Part shown: positions 51,295-60,290 of the stretch, one piece after another
Layout: each line of letters begins with the position of its first letter
Numbering within the stretch: position 1 is the stretch's first letter
NCBI GenBank assembly: GCA_023421795.1
Contig: JAEZSO010000002.1
Location: forward strand, 806,001 to 870,000
Origin: Cyanobacteria bacterium OH_PDB_230
GTDB taxonomy: Bacteria; Cyanobacteriota; Vampirovibrionia; Gastranaerophilales; Gastranaerophilaceae
DNA: 64,000 nucleotides
Direction: 5' to 3'
Notes under the pieces: model-generated
Databases searched by the model: none
What the model was told of the DNA's origin: nothing
The model's input: the letters and a program-made list of their open reading frames with translations, nothing else
Position numbers and translations under genes: made by a program

Positions 51295-51511
51295 TGAAAA
51301 ATTTCTTTTTATATAAAACGTTTGAAAGTAATTTGTAAACTTTCGGATTATCGTACACAGTAATTTGAGCCTTGTCGTTTTCAATATCTAACTGCATTGG
51401 CAATTTTCTTGAAAAAATATTGGTTTCGACATGCATAATCTGTATAATTCTGTTATGAATTATACTTAAAGGATTTGATAAGAATGTTTCAAAAGTTTTA
51501 AATATATTCAC
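51263..51511 (-). CDS. Hypothetical protein (82 aa) overlapping engB
   Basis: 82 aa from GTG at 51511, starting MNIFKTFETFLSNPLSIIHN, with a plausible alpha/beta layout (LDIENDKAQITVYDNPKVYK). A promoter with -10 TATTAT exactly six bases before the GTG (and -35 TTGGAA 17 bases further) supports it as the leaderless first gene of the engB unit. No family recognised. Confidence 0.5.
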   Translation of the reverse strand: MNIFKTFETFLSNPLSIIHNRIIQIMHVETNIFSRKLPMQLDIENDKAQITVYDNPKVYKLLSNVLYKKKFFNENQQSKIYN

Positions 51512-51517
51512 AAAACA

Positions 51518-51546
51518 ATAATATCAAAACAAAGGAAGTTTTCCAA
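51518..51546 (-). promoter_or_regulatory. Leaderless-type promoter of the engB unit
   Basis: Minus strand TTGGAA (51541-51546), 17-base spacer, TATTAT (51518-51523), six bases, then GTG (51509-51511). Confidence 0.55.
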
Positions 51547-51587
51547 TATGAAATTAAAATAAAGAAACAATTATTATTTATCGGTTA

Positions 51588-52034
51588 CTAAATTGATAGT
51601 TTTGGACCGAAATCTTCTTTGATATTATTATCTAAAAGTTTTTGTTGTGATTCAAGATTTGCTGTTACCGCTTTTATTTGAGTTTCTAATTTCTTTTGTT
51701 GAGAATCAAGGTTGGTCTCTTGCAAGTGCAACACCAAATAGTTAGGATCTTCTGACCAATTTAGTGAAGAACTTTGAGTTAAAGCGTTTAAAGCATCTAA
51801 AGCAACTGAGATGTCGCCGCTTGGATTATTCAATGCGTTTGTGATTATTGCTGCTTGAGAAGTTGAATTTGAGATAGATTGGTTAGCTTGTTTTGTTGCG
51901 TATTCTGCAATTATTGCTGATTCTTGTGCAACTACAGCTTGTCTTTTCATTGAAACCATCATTAAATTATAGTTCAAATCATTTAAATATGAAGTATACA
52001 TAAGAACGCTTGCATGTGCGCTTGCTACTGACAT
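51588..52034 (-). CDS. Helical hypothetical protein, filament-like composition (148 aa)
   Basis: 148 aa, no signal peptide, almost all helix and rich in Ala, Ser, Asn and Gln. The C-terminal third is a coiled coil (NLDSQQKKLETQIKAVTANL). Its look recalls small filament or flagellar/type-III-type subunits, but no signature proves this. A GAGAG RBS precedes the ATG. Upstream is an imperfect duplication of the leader (AAGAGAGCACAA and AAGAGAGTACAA). Confidence 0.6.
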   Translation of the reverse strand: MSVASAHASVLMYTSYLNDLNYNLMMVSMKRQAVVAQESAIIAEYATKQANQSISNSTSQAAIITNALNNPSGDISVALDALNALTQSSSLNWSEDPNYLVLHLQETNLDSQQKKLETQIKAVTANLESQQKLLDNNIKEDFGPKLSI

Positions 52035-52135
52035 CTTGTACTCTCTTTCAATTAAATTTGTGCTCTCTTAATTATATAAAAACACGGCTCAAATATTAAT
52101 TGATATATAAAGAGTATATACTTTACATTTCTTAA

Positions 52136-53878
52136 CTATTTGGTTATCAAATTGACTGGTACAATCTGATTAAGCTCAATAAGTCTGCTGGCAGCATATT
52201 TGGCATCATCGTTCTCGGGATCTTTCGATACTAGTAAGCATTGTTTATAATATTTTATTGCTTGATTTGTATCTTTCGCTTCAGACAATTCACCTGCTAA
52301 ACGAAGTGCTAACACGTTTTTAGGATCCATTTCGTTTGCTTTGATATAATCTTGAAGAGCTCCTTCATTGTCGTCATTTGTTTGTTTTAGCAACCCTCTA
52401 ATAACATAAGCCTCAGGGTCTATGTATTTGTTTTCAAAAAGTCTATCTATAGTTTCAGTTAATAATTCATTGTTGTTTTCATCAATGGAATTCCAAGCTG
52501 TAGCTATTAGATGTTTGTTCTCCTTAATAATTATATCTTTTTGGAGACTCAAGTAAGTTCTGTTTTTTGGAGAGATGGCAAGAGCTTGTTTTATGAACTC
52601 CTTGGCGCCTTCGTAGTCTTCTATCTTTTTGTATTCATTAGCGATTGTATAAAGCAGTTTTTTATCATTAGGAGAGAGCTCCAACGCTTTTTTGTACCAG
52701 TTTATTGCATTATTCGGCTCATCTATCTCTGAAAATATATTTGCTTTTAAAAGACATAACTGATAGGTGTTGTCTTCGATTTTGTCTAGTATTGCGGCGG
52801 CTTCTCTTTTATGATTTGTTTTGATTAGCTCTTTTGCATCAAGAAAAGGATCCGGAGATATGTGTGCCAATCTCGCAGCGATTTGTACCGTTGGATAGTC
52901 AACGTTTTTGTAATTGCCGGTTGTTTTGTCTTTTATCGGCGTCATACATTTATAAAGAAGTTTCTTTAAATCTTTATAGTTTTTTTGTTCATAATAAGAA
53001 TATTCTAATTCCTTATAAGCAGTGATATTTTCAGGGTCTACTTTAAGAACTTCTTGGTATAATCTATCTATTTCTTTTTGATTATTTTGTATATATTTAA
53101 AATTTGTAGCAAAATCTATATAATTTTTTGCAAGGATAGGTTTTGTTTTATAAGCAGGATAAATTTCTTTGTAGATAGCAGGAATACTTTTTTCATCTTT
53201 CAAGCACATATACAAACCAGCTGCAGAATTAAATATTTCCGGTTCCATTTTTAGACCTGCTCGATAATCAGCTTCAGCTTTGTCTTTTTGTCCAAGTTCA
53301 TAATAACAGTCTCCTCTAAAAGGCCTTACTGCTTCTGCATACGGCGATTTTTTGAGAATCGTATTGTATATTTGCAGTGCAGAAGTGTAGTTTCCTTGTT
53401 TCTGATAGATTCTTGCCAGTTCTACTTGAATATAGCTGTTATCTGGATCTATTTCTAGAGCTTTTTGGTATTCTTTTATGGTCGCATCATCGTCATTCAG
53501 AATTTTGTAGGTTTTACCAAGTACGATATAGTTGAAGTCATAATCAGGATTGGCTTCTATTCTATTCATAAGTATTTTTTTAAATGCATCTACTTTTTCT
53601 TGGTTATCTCTTATTTTAACAATGCTGCTTCCTATCAAAAGTAAAGAGTTTAATCTATCACCGTCTAAATGTAACAATTCTGAAAGTTGCAACGCTGTAG
53701 TTATATCATCTTCATTTGTTGATAATTTCTTTTTTAATTCTGATATTTCATAGGTATGTGAAGTTTTTTTGACTTTTTCAACAGGAGCTACCAAGAGACC
53801 TGAGTCATAAAGAGTGTCGGCAAAACAGCTAGAGCCAGCCAGTGTAGCTGCAATTAATAATATTAAACCTTTTCTCAT
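52136..53878 (-). CDS. Secreted TPR protein
   Basis: 580 aa from ATG at 53878, chosen because GGGAG is six bases upstream; a TTG two codons earlier is rejected. Signal peptide MRKGLILLIAATLAGSSCFA, with a Cys near the cleavage point, then about 12-14 TPR units (e.g. EYQKALEIDPDNSYIQVELA near 140; WYKKALELSPNDKKLLYTIA near 395). Probably a periplasmic scaffold, like the large TPR protein at 33.3-35.4 kb. Confidence 0.82.
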   Translation of the reverse strand: MRKGLILLIAATLAGSSCFADTLYDSGLLVAPVEKVKKTSHTYEISELKKKLSTNEDDITTALQLSELLHLDGDRLNSLLLIGSSIVKIRDNQEKVDAFKKILMNRIEANPDYDFNYIVLGKTYKILNDDDATIKEYQKALEIDPDNSYIQVELARIYQKQGNYTSALQIYNTILKKSPYAEAVRPFRGDCYYELGQKDKAEADYRAGLKMEPEIFNSAAGLYMCLKDEKSIPAIYKEIYPAYKTKPILAKNYIDFATNFKYIQNNQKEIDRLYQEVLKVDPENITAYKELEYSYYEQKNYKDLKKLLYKCMTPIKDKTTGNYKNVDYPTVQIAARLAHISPDPFLDAKELIKTNHKREAAAILDKIEDNTYQLCLLKANIFSEIDEPNNAINWYKKALELSPNDKKLLYTIANEYKKIEDYEGAKEFIKQALAISPKNRTYLSLQKDIIIKENKHLIATAWNSIDENNNELLTETIDRLFENKYIDPEAYVIRGLLKQTNDDNEGALQDYIKANEMDPKNVLALRLAGELSEAKDTNQAIKYYKQCLLVSKDPENDDAKYAASRLIELNQIVPVNLITK

Positions 53879-53935
53879 ATTCAACTCCCTCTAGATTGAC
53901 AAGATATTCATTTATATTATATCAAAATACTGAAT

Positions 53936-53970
53936 AAAAAAAAAGCAAAGTTGGTTTCTTTGCTTTTTTT
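53936..53970 (-). terminator. Terminator of the antiporter gene
   Basis: AAAGCAAAG/CTTTGCTTT stem with A- and T-runs on both sides, 17 bases after the antiporter stop. It may serve both strands. Confidence 0.75.
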
Positions 53971-53986
53971 ACTAATAGATTATATT

Positions 53987-55402
53987 TTAGCATTTTTTGA
54001 GTTCGTCTTTTAACAAGATCAAACAAACTGCAACCCCAATGATTGCTGATAAAATCCAGAAATATATAGCTCCGTTCCAGGAGAATTTGTCAATTATATA
54101 TCCTGTTCCGACTCCTGAAAGTACAGCACCTATATATCCAAACATTCCGCAGAATCCTGTTGCGGCAGATGCGACTTTCTTTGAACTCGATTCTACAGCA
54201 CTTAGACCGCCGATTAATACTTGTGGACCGCAAGTAAATATGCCTATCAATGAAATATACAAATAATCAAGCATCGGATAAGATGAATTGACTTTAAACA
54301 GATATAAACAAAGGGCTAAAGCTGATAAACAAATTATGTTTACCGGTGCTCTTTTTCCTTTGAAGAATTTGTCTGAAACATAACCAGCGCCCACTGTTCC
54401 TATAACTCCAAAAAGAGGAAGGAAGCTTAATCTTTTTGCTGCGTCTACAATTGTATAATCCTTAACATCAACTAAATATTTTACAATCCAATCTATAGTT
54501 CCGTATCTAACGATGTAAACAAACACATAAGCGATAGCTAAAAGCCATATGATAGGGTTTTTAAGAATGTATTTTTTAAATATTTGAAAATATGTTAAAT
54601 TATCTTCTTCACTGTTTTTAGTTGTAATCTGACAATAGCCTTCTTCCAAAGAATGGTTGTATTCTTCGATGTCTGGTAAACCAATGGAAGCAGGTTTATC
54701 CTGCAAATTTTTATAAAAGTATATGCAAAAAAGGATTGAAAAAATAGCCGGAATATAAAATACTGATTTCCAACCGCAGTGTGCGATAAGGTACCCTGAT
54801 ATGATTACGCTTAAATAGGTTCCTATTTCGTGAGAAGATGACCAAAGTGACCACTTGAATCCACGTTCTTTATTTGAATACCAATAGGATAAGCTTTTTG
54901 CTATTGGAGGGAATCCCATTGATTGGAACCAACCATTTAGCCCCCAAAAGAAAGCTAAAAGCCATATCAAAATTGAGGCGGATGGCAATCCGAAAAATGA
55001 AAGCTCTCCCGGTGTTACAAATATTGCACTTAGGACAAAGCAAATGTTTGCCAATGCAGAAATGATAAGAGCCGTAGGCAATATCTTTTTTACGTTGGTA
55101 TTATCGGCAATCATCCCATTTACAAATTTACCCACAGCATATGTGAAATATAAAGAACTGCCAAGTAACCCTAATTCGGTGTTAGAGTAACCAAGATCGG
55201 CCTGCATTGCCGGTAGGGCTACCGATATGTTTTTTCTGCAAAGGTAAAAAACTATGTAGCCAAAAAACATTGCTAAAAATATTCGTAAACGCCATTTTTT
55301 ATATGTCTGTTTTACGACTTGTTCGTCTTGTATTGGCTCTATTGCTTGTGGTTCTTTGTAAAAATCTTTTATTTTGCTCAGAGTAATCATAAAATCCATC
55401 AT
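53987..55402 (-). CDS. Organophosphate:phosphate antiporter (OPA family MFS)
   Basis: 471 aa with 12 membrane helices. FFGYIVFYLCRKNISVALPA near 45-65 carries the basic residue typical of GlpT/UhpT, then LGLLGSSLYFTYAVGKFVNG and NGWFQSMGFPPIAKSLSYWY near 157. It should exchange a sugar phosphate or glycerol-3-phosphate for phosphate across the inner membrane. Substrate not decidable. An alternative start is an ATG five codons in; no clear RBS at the first. Confidence 0.9.
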   Translation of the reverse strand: MMDFMITLSKIKDFYKEPQAIEPIQDEQVVKQTYKKWRLRIFLAMFFGYIVFYLCRKNISVALPAMQADLGYSNTELGLLGSSLYFTYAVGKFVNGMIADNTNVKKILPTALIISALANICFVLSAIFVTPGELSFFGLPSASILIWLLAFFWGLNGWFQSMGFPPIAKSLSYWYSNKERGFKWSLWSSSHEIGTYLSVIISGYLIAHCGWKSVFYIPAIFSILFCIYFYKNLQDKPASIGLPDIEEYNHSLEEGYCQITTKNSEEDNLTYFQIFKKYILKNPIIWLLAIAYVFVYIVRYGTIDWIVKYLVDVKDYTIVDAAKRLSFLPLFGVIGTVGAGYVSDKFFKGKRAPVNIICLSALALCLYLFKVNSSYPMLDYLYISLIGIFTCGPQVLIGGLSAVESSSKKVASAATGFCGMFGYIGAVLSGVGTGYIIDKFSWNGAIYFWILSAIIGVAVCLILLKDELKKC

Positions 55403-55438
55403 CTAATGTGTAATAGTATGATTATCTCATAAAAAAAA

Positions 55439-56065
55439 TTATTTAAAAGGTTTAAAACATGCCGGAGTCTTAGCAGCGTCTATGGTTTTAGAATTCGCAG
55501 GCAAATTATTTTCGGCTGCAGGTTGAGCTTTAGCGGCTGATTTTTCTTCCATTTTCTTTTTGATTACAGAAGCCATAGGAGTTGCAAGCAACGGTACAAT
55601 AATTCTTTTTGCTATTATTTGAGTTACCACAAGTGTTGCTACTATTCCTAATCCTGCTTTAGCTGCTGACTTTTGACTTTTTAGGCAAGTTTCAAAAATA
55701 TCATCATCTACTTTTGATTTTAGTGACTGTATGACTTTATTGTTATCAAAATATTTAGGTGCTATTTTTGTATCGAAAAAACCATCTATTCTTTTCAAAA
55801 GAGGGGCACCCATCGCTATTTGCGTGATTATGTTTAAAATGCCGTTGGATAAATCCAGTGCAGCTACGAATTTTCTTTTCTCTTCCGGGATTTTTTCATT
55901 TTTTAATGATTGAGTTACATAATAATAGCAGTTTACCGCGTCTTTTGATGTCGCTGAAACCATTGCTACAGTGGCAGCAGCAGCTCCGACTCTGAACGGA
56001 TCCGATGCAATCTTAGAAGCTTTGCTGTTAAAAGCGTAGTTGGCAAATTTAGAGATTATAGACAT
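55439..56065 (-). CDS. Hypothetical membrane-associated protein (208 aa)
   Basis: 208 aa. Two or three hydrophobic segments (VGAAAATVAMVSATSKDAVN; AGLGIVATLVVTQIIAKRII near 137-156) and a Lys/Ala-rich C-terminal tail. No signal peptide cleavage site. Its ATG overlaps the stop of the preceding gene by one base, so the two proteins are co-translated. No family recognised; probably specific to this lineage. Confidence 0.65.
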   Translation of the reverse strand: MSIISKFANYAFNSKASKIASDPFRVGAAAATVAMVSATSKDAVNCYYYVTQSLKNEKIPEEKRKFVAALDLSNGILNIITQIAMGAPLLKRIDGFFDTKIAPKYFDNNKVIQSLKSKVDDDIFETCLKSQKSAAKAGLGIVATLVVTQIIAKRIIVPLLATPMASVIKKKMEEKSAAKAQPAAENNLPANSKTIDAAKTPACFKPFK

Positions 56066-57255
56066 TATTTACCTCCTTTCGCTTTTTTGGCATTTGCAAT
56101 TTCTGGCATAAATTTTTCCATTAATCGTGGGTAAGCCCAATTTAAAAGACCGCAAGAGAAAGGCAATGTAGTAAGTGCTAAAATTATAGCCCCCCAGGAT
56201 TTGTTTTCTTTTAATACTGACTTAGCAACGCTTGTTTTAGCTTCAATAAATTGTTTTATTTTAACGCTTTGTAGAACTTCTTTGAAAGAGTCACCGTGGA
56301 TTTTTAACTGGTCGAAACTTTCGACACGGTTTAGTTTTTTCAGTGCTCCATCTATTACTTCTTGTTTAGTTTGTAATCTTTTTACTCTTTCAGGATTAGC
56401 TAAATTAAGCTGAATTTTTTCAAAAAGAGAATCTGATTCGGCTTGAAGGTTGTTTCTTGCGGTTTCAAGAGATATTCCTGATTTTTTTAATCTTGATGTG
56501 ACGAATTTAACTTTTCCTTCAAATTCCATTTCTTTTTCGACGTTTTTTACAGCCCTTTCCATTATGGTGGCTTTGTCAAGAATTTTAGCTTGTTCTTTTT
56601 TGGTTTTTCCTTTTAATAGTTCTTCTTTTTCTTTCGCAAGTTCTGCTTTTGCCTTGCTAAAAATTTCTGTATCAACTAAATCTTTATAGTCGATTTTGGT
56701 GTTTTTCATATCTTTTCTGGCTTTAGCTACCGTTTCCCAGAATGCTTTACTTTTCGAGTCTTTAATTGCTTTTTCGAGTTCTGGTTTTGATAAATTTGGT
56801 TGTTGGATTTTTATGAGACGTTTTAAATACGAATCTAAAGGCTCAGCTCTTAAATCGGCTCTATCGAGTTGTCCTGTACTTGCTAAGGTGTCAAGATAAT
56901 TATTGAATTTCTTGTTTACGCCTAATTGAATTCCTAATGCTATAACGGCAGATATAGGCTGTCTCATTGCAGAATATATTTTTGTATCTTTGTCTTCTTT
57001 CGATATAGGGTTGAAGGCGATAAAAATAGGAGCAACGAAAGCTGTACCTATAGCTGTAATAACAGTACCCAAGCTTTCTTTGTTCACTTTGCCAAGTTTA
57101 GTTAAAATTCTAACAGCGCCTTTGTTGCCTTCACCGATTTGTTGAGATAACTCTCTTGCAATGTCAACCTTACCTTTGAATGAAGTATTTGACTTGCTTG
57201 CTTGTTGTGATGGCATTACAGGTTTATAGTTTTGATTTGATGCAGAAACTTTCAC
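56065..57255 (-). CDS. Hypothetical protein with N-terminal SFKG motif (396 aa)
   Basis: 396 aa, GTG start with GGTAGGT upstream. A short disordered N-terminus ends in NTSFKGKVD (about residues 23-31), followed by hydrophobic segments near 65-115, a long Lys/Glu-rich coiled coil (~150-330; EKEELLKGKTKKEQAKILDK) and a final hydrophobic helix (SWGAIILALTTLPFSCGLLN, near 350-370). Probably membrane-associated with a large cytoplasmic coiled coil. Function unknown. Confidence 0.65.
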   Translation of the reverse strand: MKVSASNQNYKPVMPSQQASKSNTSFKGKVDIARELSQQIGEGNKGAVRILTKLGKVNKESLGTVITAIGTAFVAPIFIAFNPISKEDKDTKIYSAMRQPISAVIALGIQLGVNKKFNNYLDTLASTGQLDRADLRAEPLDSYLKRLIKIQQPNLSKPELEKAIKDSKSKAFWETVAKARKDMKNTKIDYKDLVDTEIFSKAKAELAKEKEELLKGKTKKEQAKILDKATIMERAVKNVEKEMEFEGKVKFVTSRLKKSGISLETARNNLQAESDSLFEKIQLNLANPERVKRLQTKQEVIDGALKKLNRVESFDQLKIHGDSFKEVLQSVKIKQFIEAKTSVAKSVLKENKSWGAIILALTTLPFSCGLLNWAYPRLMEKFMPEIANAKKAKGGK

Positions 57256-57510
57256 TTTTTTACCTACCCCAGCTGATCTATATATAATAAAACTCCGAGA
57301 CTAAAAAAATTGCCATAGGAATTCAGCTTTATATAAAAAAAATAACAAATAAATAAAAAAAGTAAAATAAATTTATGAAAATTAATGTTTTTATTCTAAA
57401 ATTGCATAATTTTGTTTCATTTCTGTTTAAAAAATAACTATTAAGTGATTTTTACTTTAACCGTCGTTTGTAATATTATAAAACTGTTTAAAATTAGAAT
57501 AGGAATTTGA

Positions 57511-58245
57511 ATGTTTACGAAAGAGTACGAAATTAAGTTCTACGAGGTTGATTACAAAAATCACTTGAAGGAATCTGTTCTTCTAAACTTTTTACAGGAT
57601 ATAGCGGCGGCCCATGCAGAAATGTTGGGATTTGGATATTCTTTTATAAAAGACAAGAACCTGGGATGGTTTTTGCTTAAATACCACCTAAAAGTCTTTA
57701 ACTGGCCAAAAAATATCGATAAAATTTTTATAAAAACTTGGCCGAGAGGAGTTTATAAACTTTCTTGCATAAGAGACTTTGAGGTTTATTCTCCGGACGG
57801 CGAAAAAATAGCAGCGGTGAGCAGTTCTTGGGTCTTGATAGATATAGAAACAAAAAGGATTACTCAACCTTATAAAATACTCCAACCTTTCGAGACTTCT
57901 GATGATAAAGCAATCGAAACGGATTTTCCTAAAATACCTGAACTTACCAGTATTGATTTAACGAAAGAATTTGAAGTAAGGTATGATGACATTGACATAA
58001 ATCAGCATGTTAACAATGCTAATTATTTAAGCTGGGCTCTTGAAACCTTGAATTTTGATTTCAGAGCTAATCACAAGATTGAAGAGCTTGAAATCCAATA
58101 TAAAAAAGAGCTTAGATATGGTTCAAATGTTGTCTCTATGCTAGAGTTTGACAAGAAAAATAATACAACAGTCCACAGCTTAAAATCTTCTTCTACAGGC
58201 GATGCTCTTTGCAGTATAAGAATAAAATGGGCTAAAACTAAATAG
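57511..58245 (+). CDS. Acyl-ACP thioesterase
   Basis: 244 aa, double hot-dog fold. First half: EIKFYEVDYKNHLKESVLLN and KTWPRGVYKLSCIRDFEV; second half: the catalytic DIDINQHVNNANYLSWALET (Asn/His motif). It releases fatty acids from acyl carrier protein, unusual for bacteria that make phospholipids directly but common in gut anaerobes. AGGA precedes the ATG. It overlaps convergent PIG-L by 8 bases. Confidence 0.9.
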   Translation: MFTKEYEIKFYEVDYKNHLKESVLLNFLQDIAAAHAEMLGFGYSFIKDKNLGWFLLKYHLKVFNWPKNIDKIFIKTWPRGVYKLSCIRDFEVYSPDGEKIAAVSSSWVLIDIETKRITQPYKILQPFETSDDKAIETDFPKIPELTSIDLTKEFEVRYDDIDINQHVNNANYLSWALETLNFDFRANHKIEELEIQYKKELRYGSNVVSMLEFDKKNNTTVHSLKSSSTGDALCSIRIKWAKTK

Positions 58246-58966
58246 TTTTACAAAGCGATTTAAATGTTTTTATGTCGAGCATTATGAATGCTTCAGCATA
58301 TTCAATATTGTGAGGAAGACCCCTGTATGAGTTTAATGAAGTGGCTTTTGATGTGTAGTCTTTTACCCCGACTTGAGATGCGTGAGCATTAATCATTTCT
58401 TTTTTCTTGTCTATAATCGAAGATATATCCACAAACGCGTTTGGCATCGGCAGTGCTGACCATACTTCGTACATTAGAATTTTTACATCTTTTTTGTAAG
58501 GTTTTTTGCCCAGAAGTCTTTTAAGATTTAAAGCAACTGATTTATGGTCTACGTGCTGGTCTAAGATGTTAGGTATAAAGATGTAATCAAAGTCTTTAAT
58601 ATCTATATTTTGAAATTTTTCATACTGTGAAATTATGTTTTTGTCATCAATATCCAATATTTTAAAATCTTTTATGTTTGCGATTTCCATCGCTGATGAA
58701 AATTCTTTTTTTCTCAGTTCAAAGGCCTCTTCAGGGCTTAGGTTTTTTATTCCTTTTATGCCGTTAGTTAAGCAGACAACTTGAAAGTTATCGGAATATC
58801 TATAAAGGGTTCCTCCCATTCCTATACTTTCATCATCAGCGTGGGGAGCTAAACACAGACATTTCGCATTTTCTTCTATTTCAAGTTTTTGAGTTTTTAA
58901 ATTGACAGACAAGTAAAATTTATAAATGTTAGGTATTAATTTATTAAACAAAATCTTTTTTAACAT
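58238..58966 (-). CDS. PIG-L/LmbE-family deacetylase
   Basis: 242 aa. The zinc and catalytic motif LAPHADDESIGMGGTLYRYS (AHxDDE) lies near 39-58 and the third ligand in DQHVDHKSVALNL near 135. It should deacetylate an N-acetyl-sugar or similar amide in the cytosol. It is co-transcribed with the GT4 gene 9 bases upstream, suggesting the pair build one glycan or glycolipid. Confidence 0.9.
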   Translation of the reverse strand: MLKKILFNKLIPNIYKFYLSVNLKTQKLEIEENAKCLCLAPHADDESIGMGGTLYRYSDNFQVVCLTNGIKGIKNLSPEEAFELRKKEFSSAMEIANIKDFKILDIDDKNIISQYEKFQNIDIKDFDYIFIPNILDQHVDHKSVALNLKRLLGKKPYKKDVKILMYEVWSALPMPNAFVDISSIIDKKKEMINAHASQVGVKDYTSKATSLNSYRGLPHNIEYAEAFIMLDIKTFKSLCKTI

Positions 58967-58975
58967 AACTTCTTT

Positions 58976-60079
58976 CTATAATTTTTCTAATATTTTGTCA
59001 GTAAAAGCTTTCCAACTGTATTTTTTAGCAAGATTATACGCGTTTTCAGAGATTTGGTTGAATTTTTCTTTGTCGTTATAGTATAAATCCACGATCTCTT
59101 TCATTTTTTTGATAAGGTTTTTGACTCCCTTTTTATTTATGTCGAAAGTAAAACCGTTTTCGTTTTCTGTCAAAAGCTCTGCAAATCCCGTATTAGAGCT
59201 TACTAAAGGAATTGCTTTATAAGAGGCACCTTCTAATGGAACCAAGCCAAAAGCTTCATGTCTTGACGGCATTACAATACAGTCTATTCTTTGGTAAAAA
59301 TCAGACATATCGTATTGGAAATCCAATATTTCTATATAGTTTTTCACTCTGTAGAACCAGGTCAAAAAGCGGATTAAATAAAGCCTTTCGTAGTTGTTGC
59401 AGATAATAACGGCTTTTATATTTTTGTTGTATTTTTTTACCTTGGAGAGCGCTTTTAAGAACTTGTAGATTCCCTTATTTACATTGCTGCTGGCTACAAT
59501 TCCGAATCTAATTTTTTCTGAAGGTTGTTTATTGATGTTTTCGGGAAGATCCGTGCCGGGATAGGTTACAAATATTTTTTCCTTCGGAATCTCAAAATTC
59601 TCTGAATAATCCTCTTTCACTTTCTCAGACATCGCTATATAGATATTATTCTCCTCTGAAAAAGTTTGTTTTTGGGTATTTAATTTTCTCTTTTTTATTT
59701 GTTTGAAGAATTTAGTTTTGAATCCGCCATAAAGGTTATATCTATGTATAAAAGAGTGTGCCTGAAGCAGAACACTGCCAAAAGGAGCGATTACTTCTCC
59801 AAAAAGAATATTGTCATAATTTTCATTATTTATATATTTTTTTAATTCTCTTATGAAACCATTGATATTTGCATATTGGTTTATAGGGATTTTAACTATT
59901 TTGTTTATGCCTTCGTATTCAAAAGTTTTTGTATAAGTACAGTAAACATCCAGCATTACATCCGGATTTTTTATCCAGTTAATCATTATATTTTTCAGAA
60001 CATGGCTTCCACCGCCTTTTATTCCTTCCGGTGAAATAAGTCTGTCAAAATCTGTAATTACAAAAGCTATTTTTTTCAT
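58976..60079 (-). CDS. GT4-family glycosyltransferase
   Basis: 367 aa, GT-B fold. FVITDFDRLISPEGIKGGGS at the start is the acceptor-domain glycine loop; RFGIVASSNVNKGIYKFLKA near 197 and IVMPSRHEAFGLVPLEGASY near 270-290 form the donor site with E-x7-E. It is first of an operon with the PIG-L deacetylase. Acceptor and donor unknown. Confidence 0.9.
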   Translation of the reverse strand: MKKIAFVITDFDRLISPEGIKGGGSHVLKNIMINWIKNPDVMLDVYCTYTKTFEYEGINKIVKIPINQYANINGFIRELKKYINNENYDNILFGEVIAPFGSVLLQAHSFIHRYNLYGGFKTKFFKQIKKRKLNTQKQTFSEENNIYIAMSEKVKEDYSENFEIPKEKIFVTYPGTDLPENINKQPSEKIRFGIVASSNVNKGIYKFLKALSKVKKYNKNIKAVIICNNYERLYLIRFLTWFYRVKNYIEILDFQYDMSDFYQRIDCIVMPSRHEAFGLVPLEGASYKAIPLVSSNTGFAELLTENENGFTFDINKKGVKNLIKKMKEIVDLYYNDKEKFNQISENAYNLAKKYSWKAFTDKILEKL

Positions 60080-60098
60080 TTGTTAAATTTTATCACAC

Positions 60099-60174
60099 TA
60101 ATAATAGATTAATAATACATTAATAATAAGACAAAGAGAATACTATAAAGATGATAATACATTGATAATAATAC
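60099..60174. repeat. TAATAATA repeats with 11-bp period
   Basis: Three head-to-tail 11-base units (60099-60109, 60110-60120, 60121-60131) each start TAATAATA; two looser units follow in the same phase (60153-60163, 60164-60174, GATAATA). They lie in the divergent gap between the glycosyltransferase and serine dehydratase genes. Confidence 0.55.
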
Positions 60175-60290
60175 TGATATACTGTATTATTTTAAAAAGG
60201 TAAATAAAATCGCGAAGACAATGATATGGCTGTAAAACAAGATGTAATAAGCTGTATATTGCTTGATTGATTAGGTGTGAGGCATAGACA

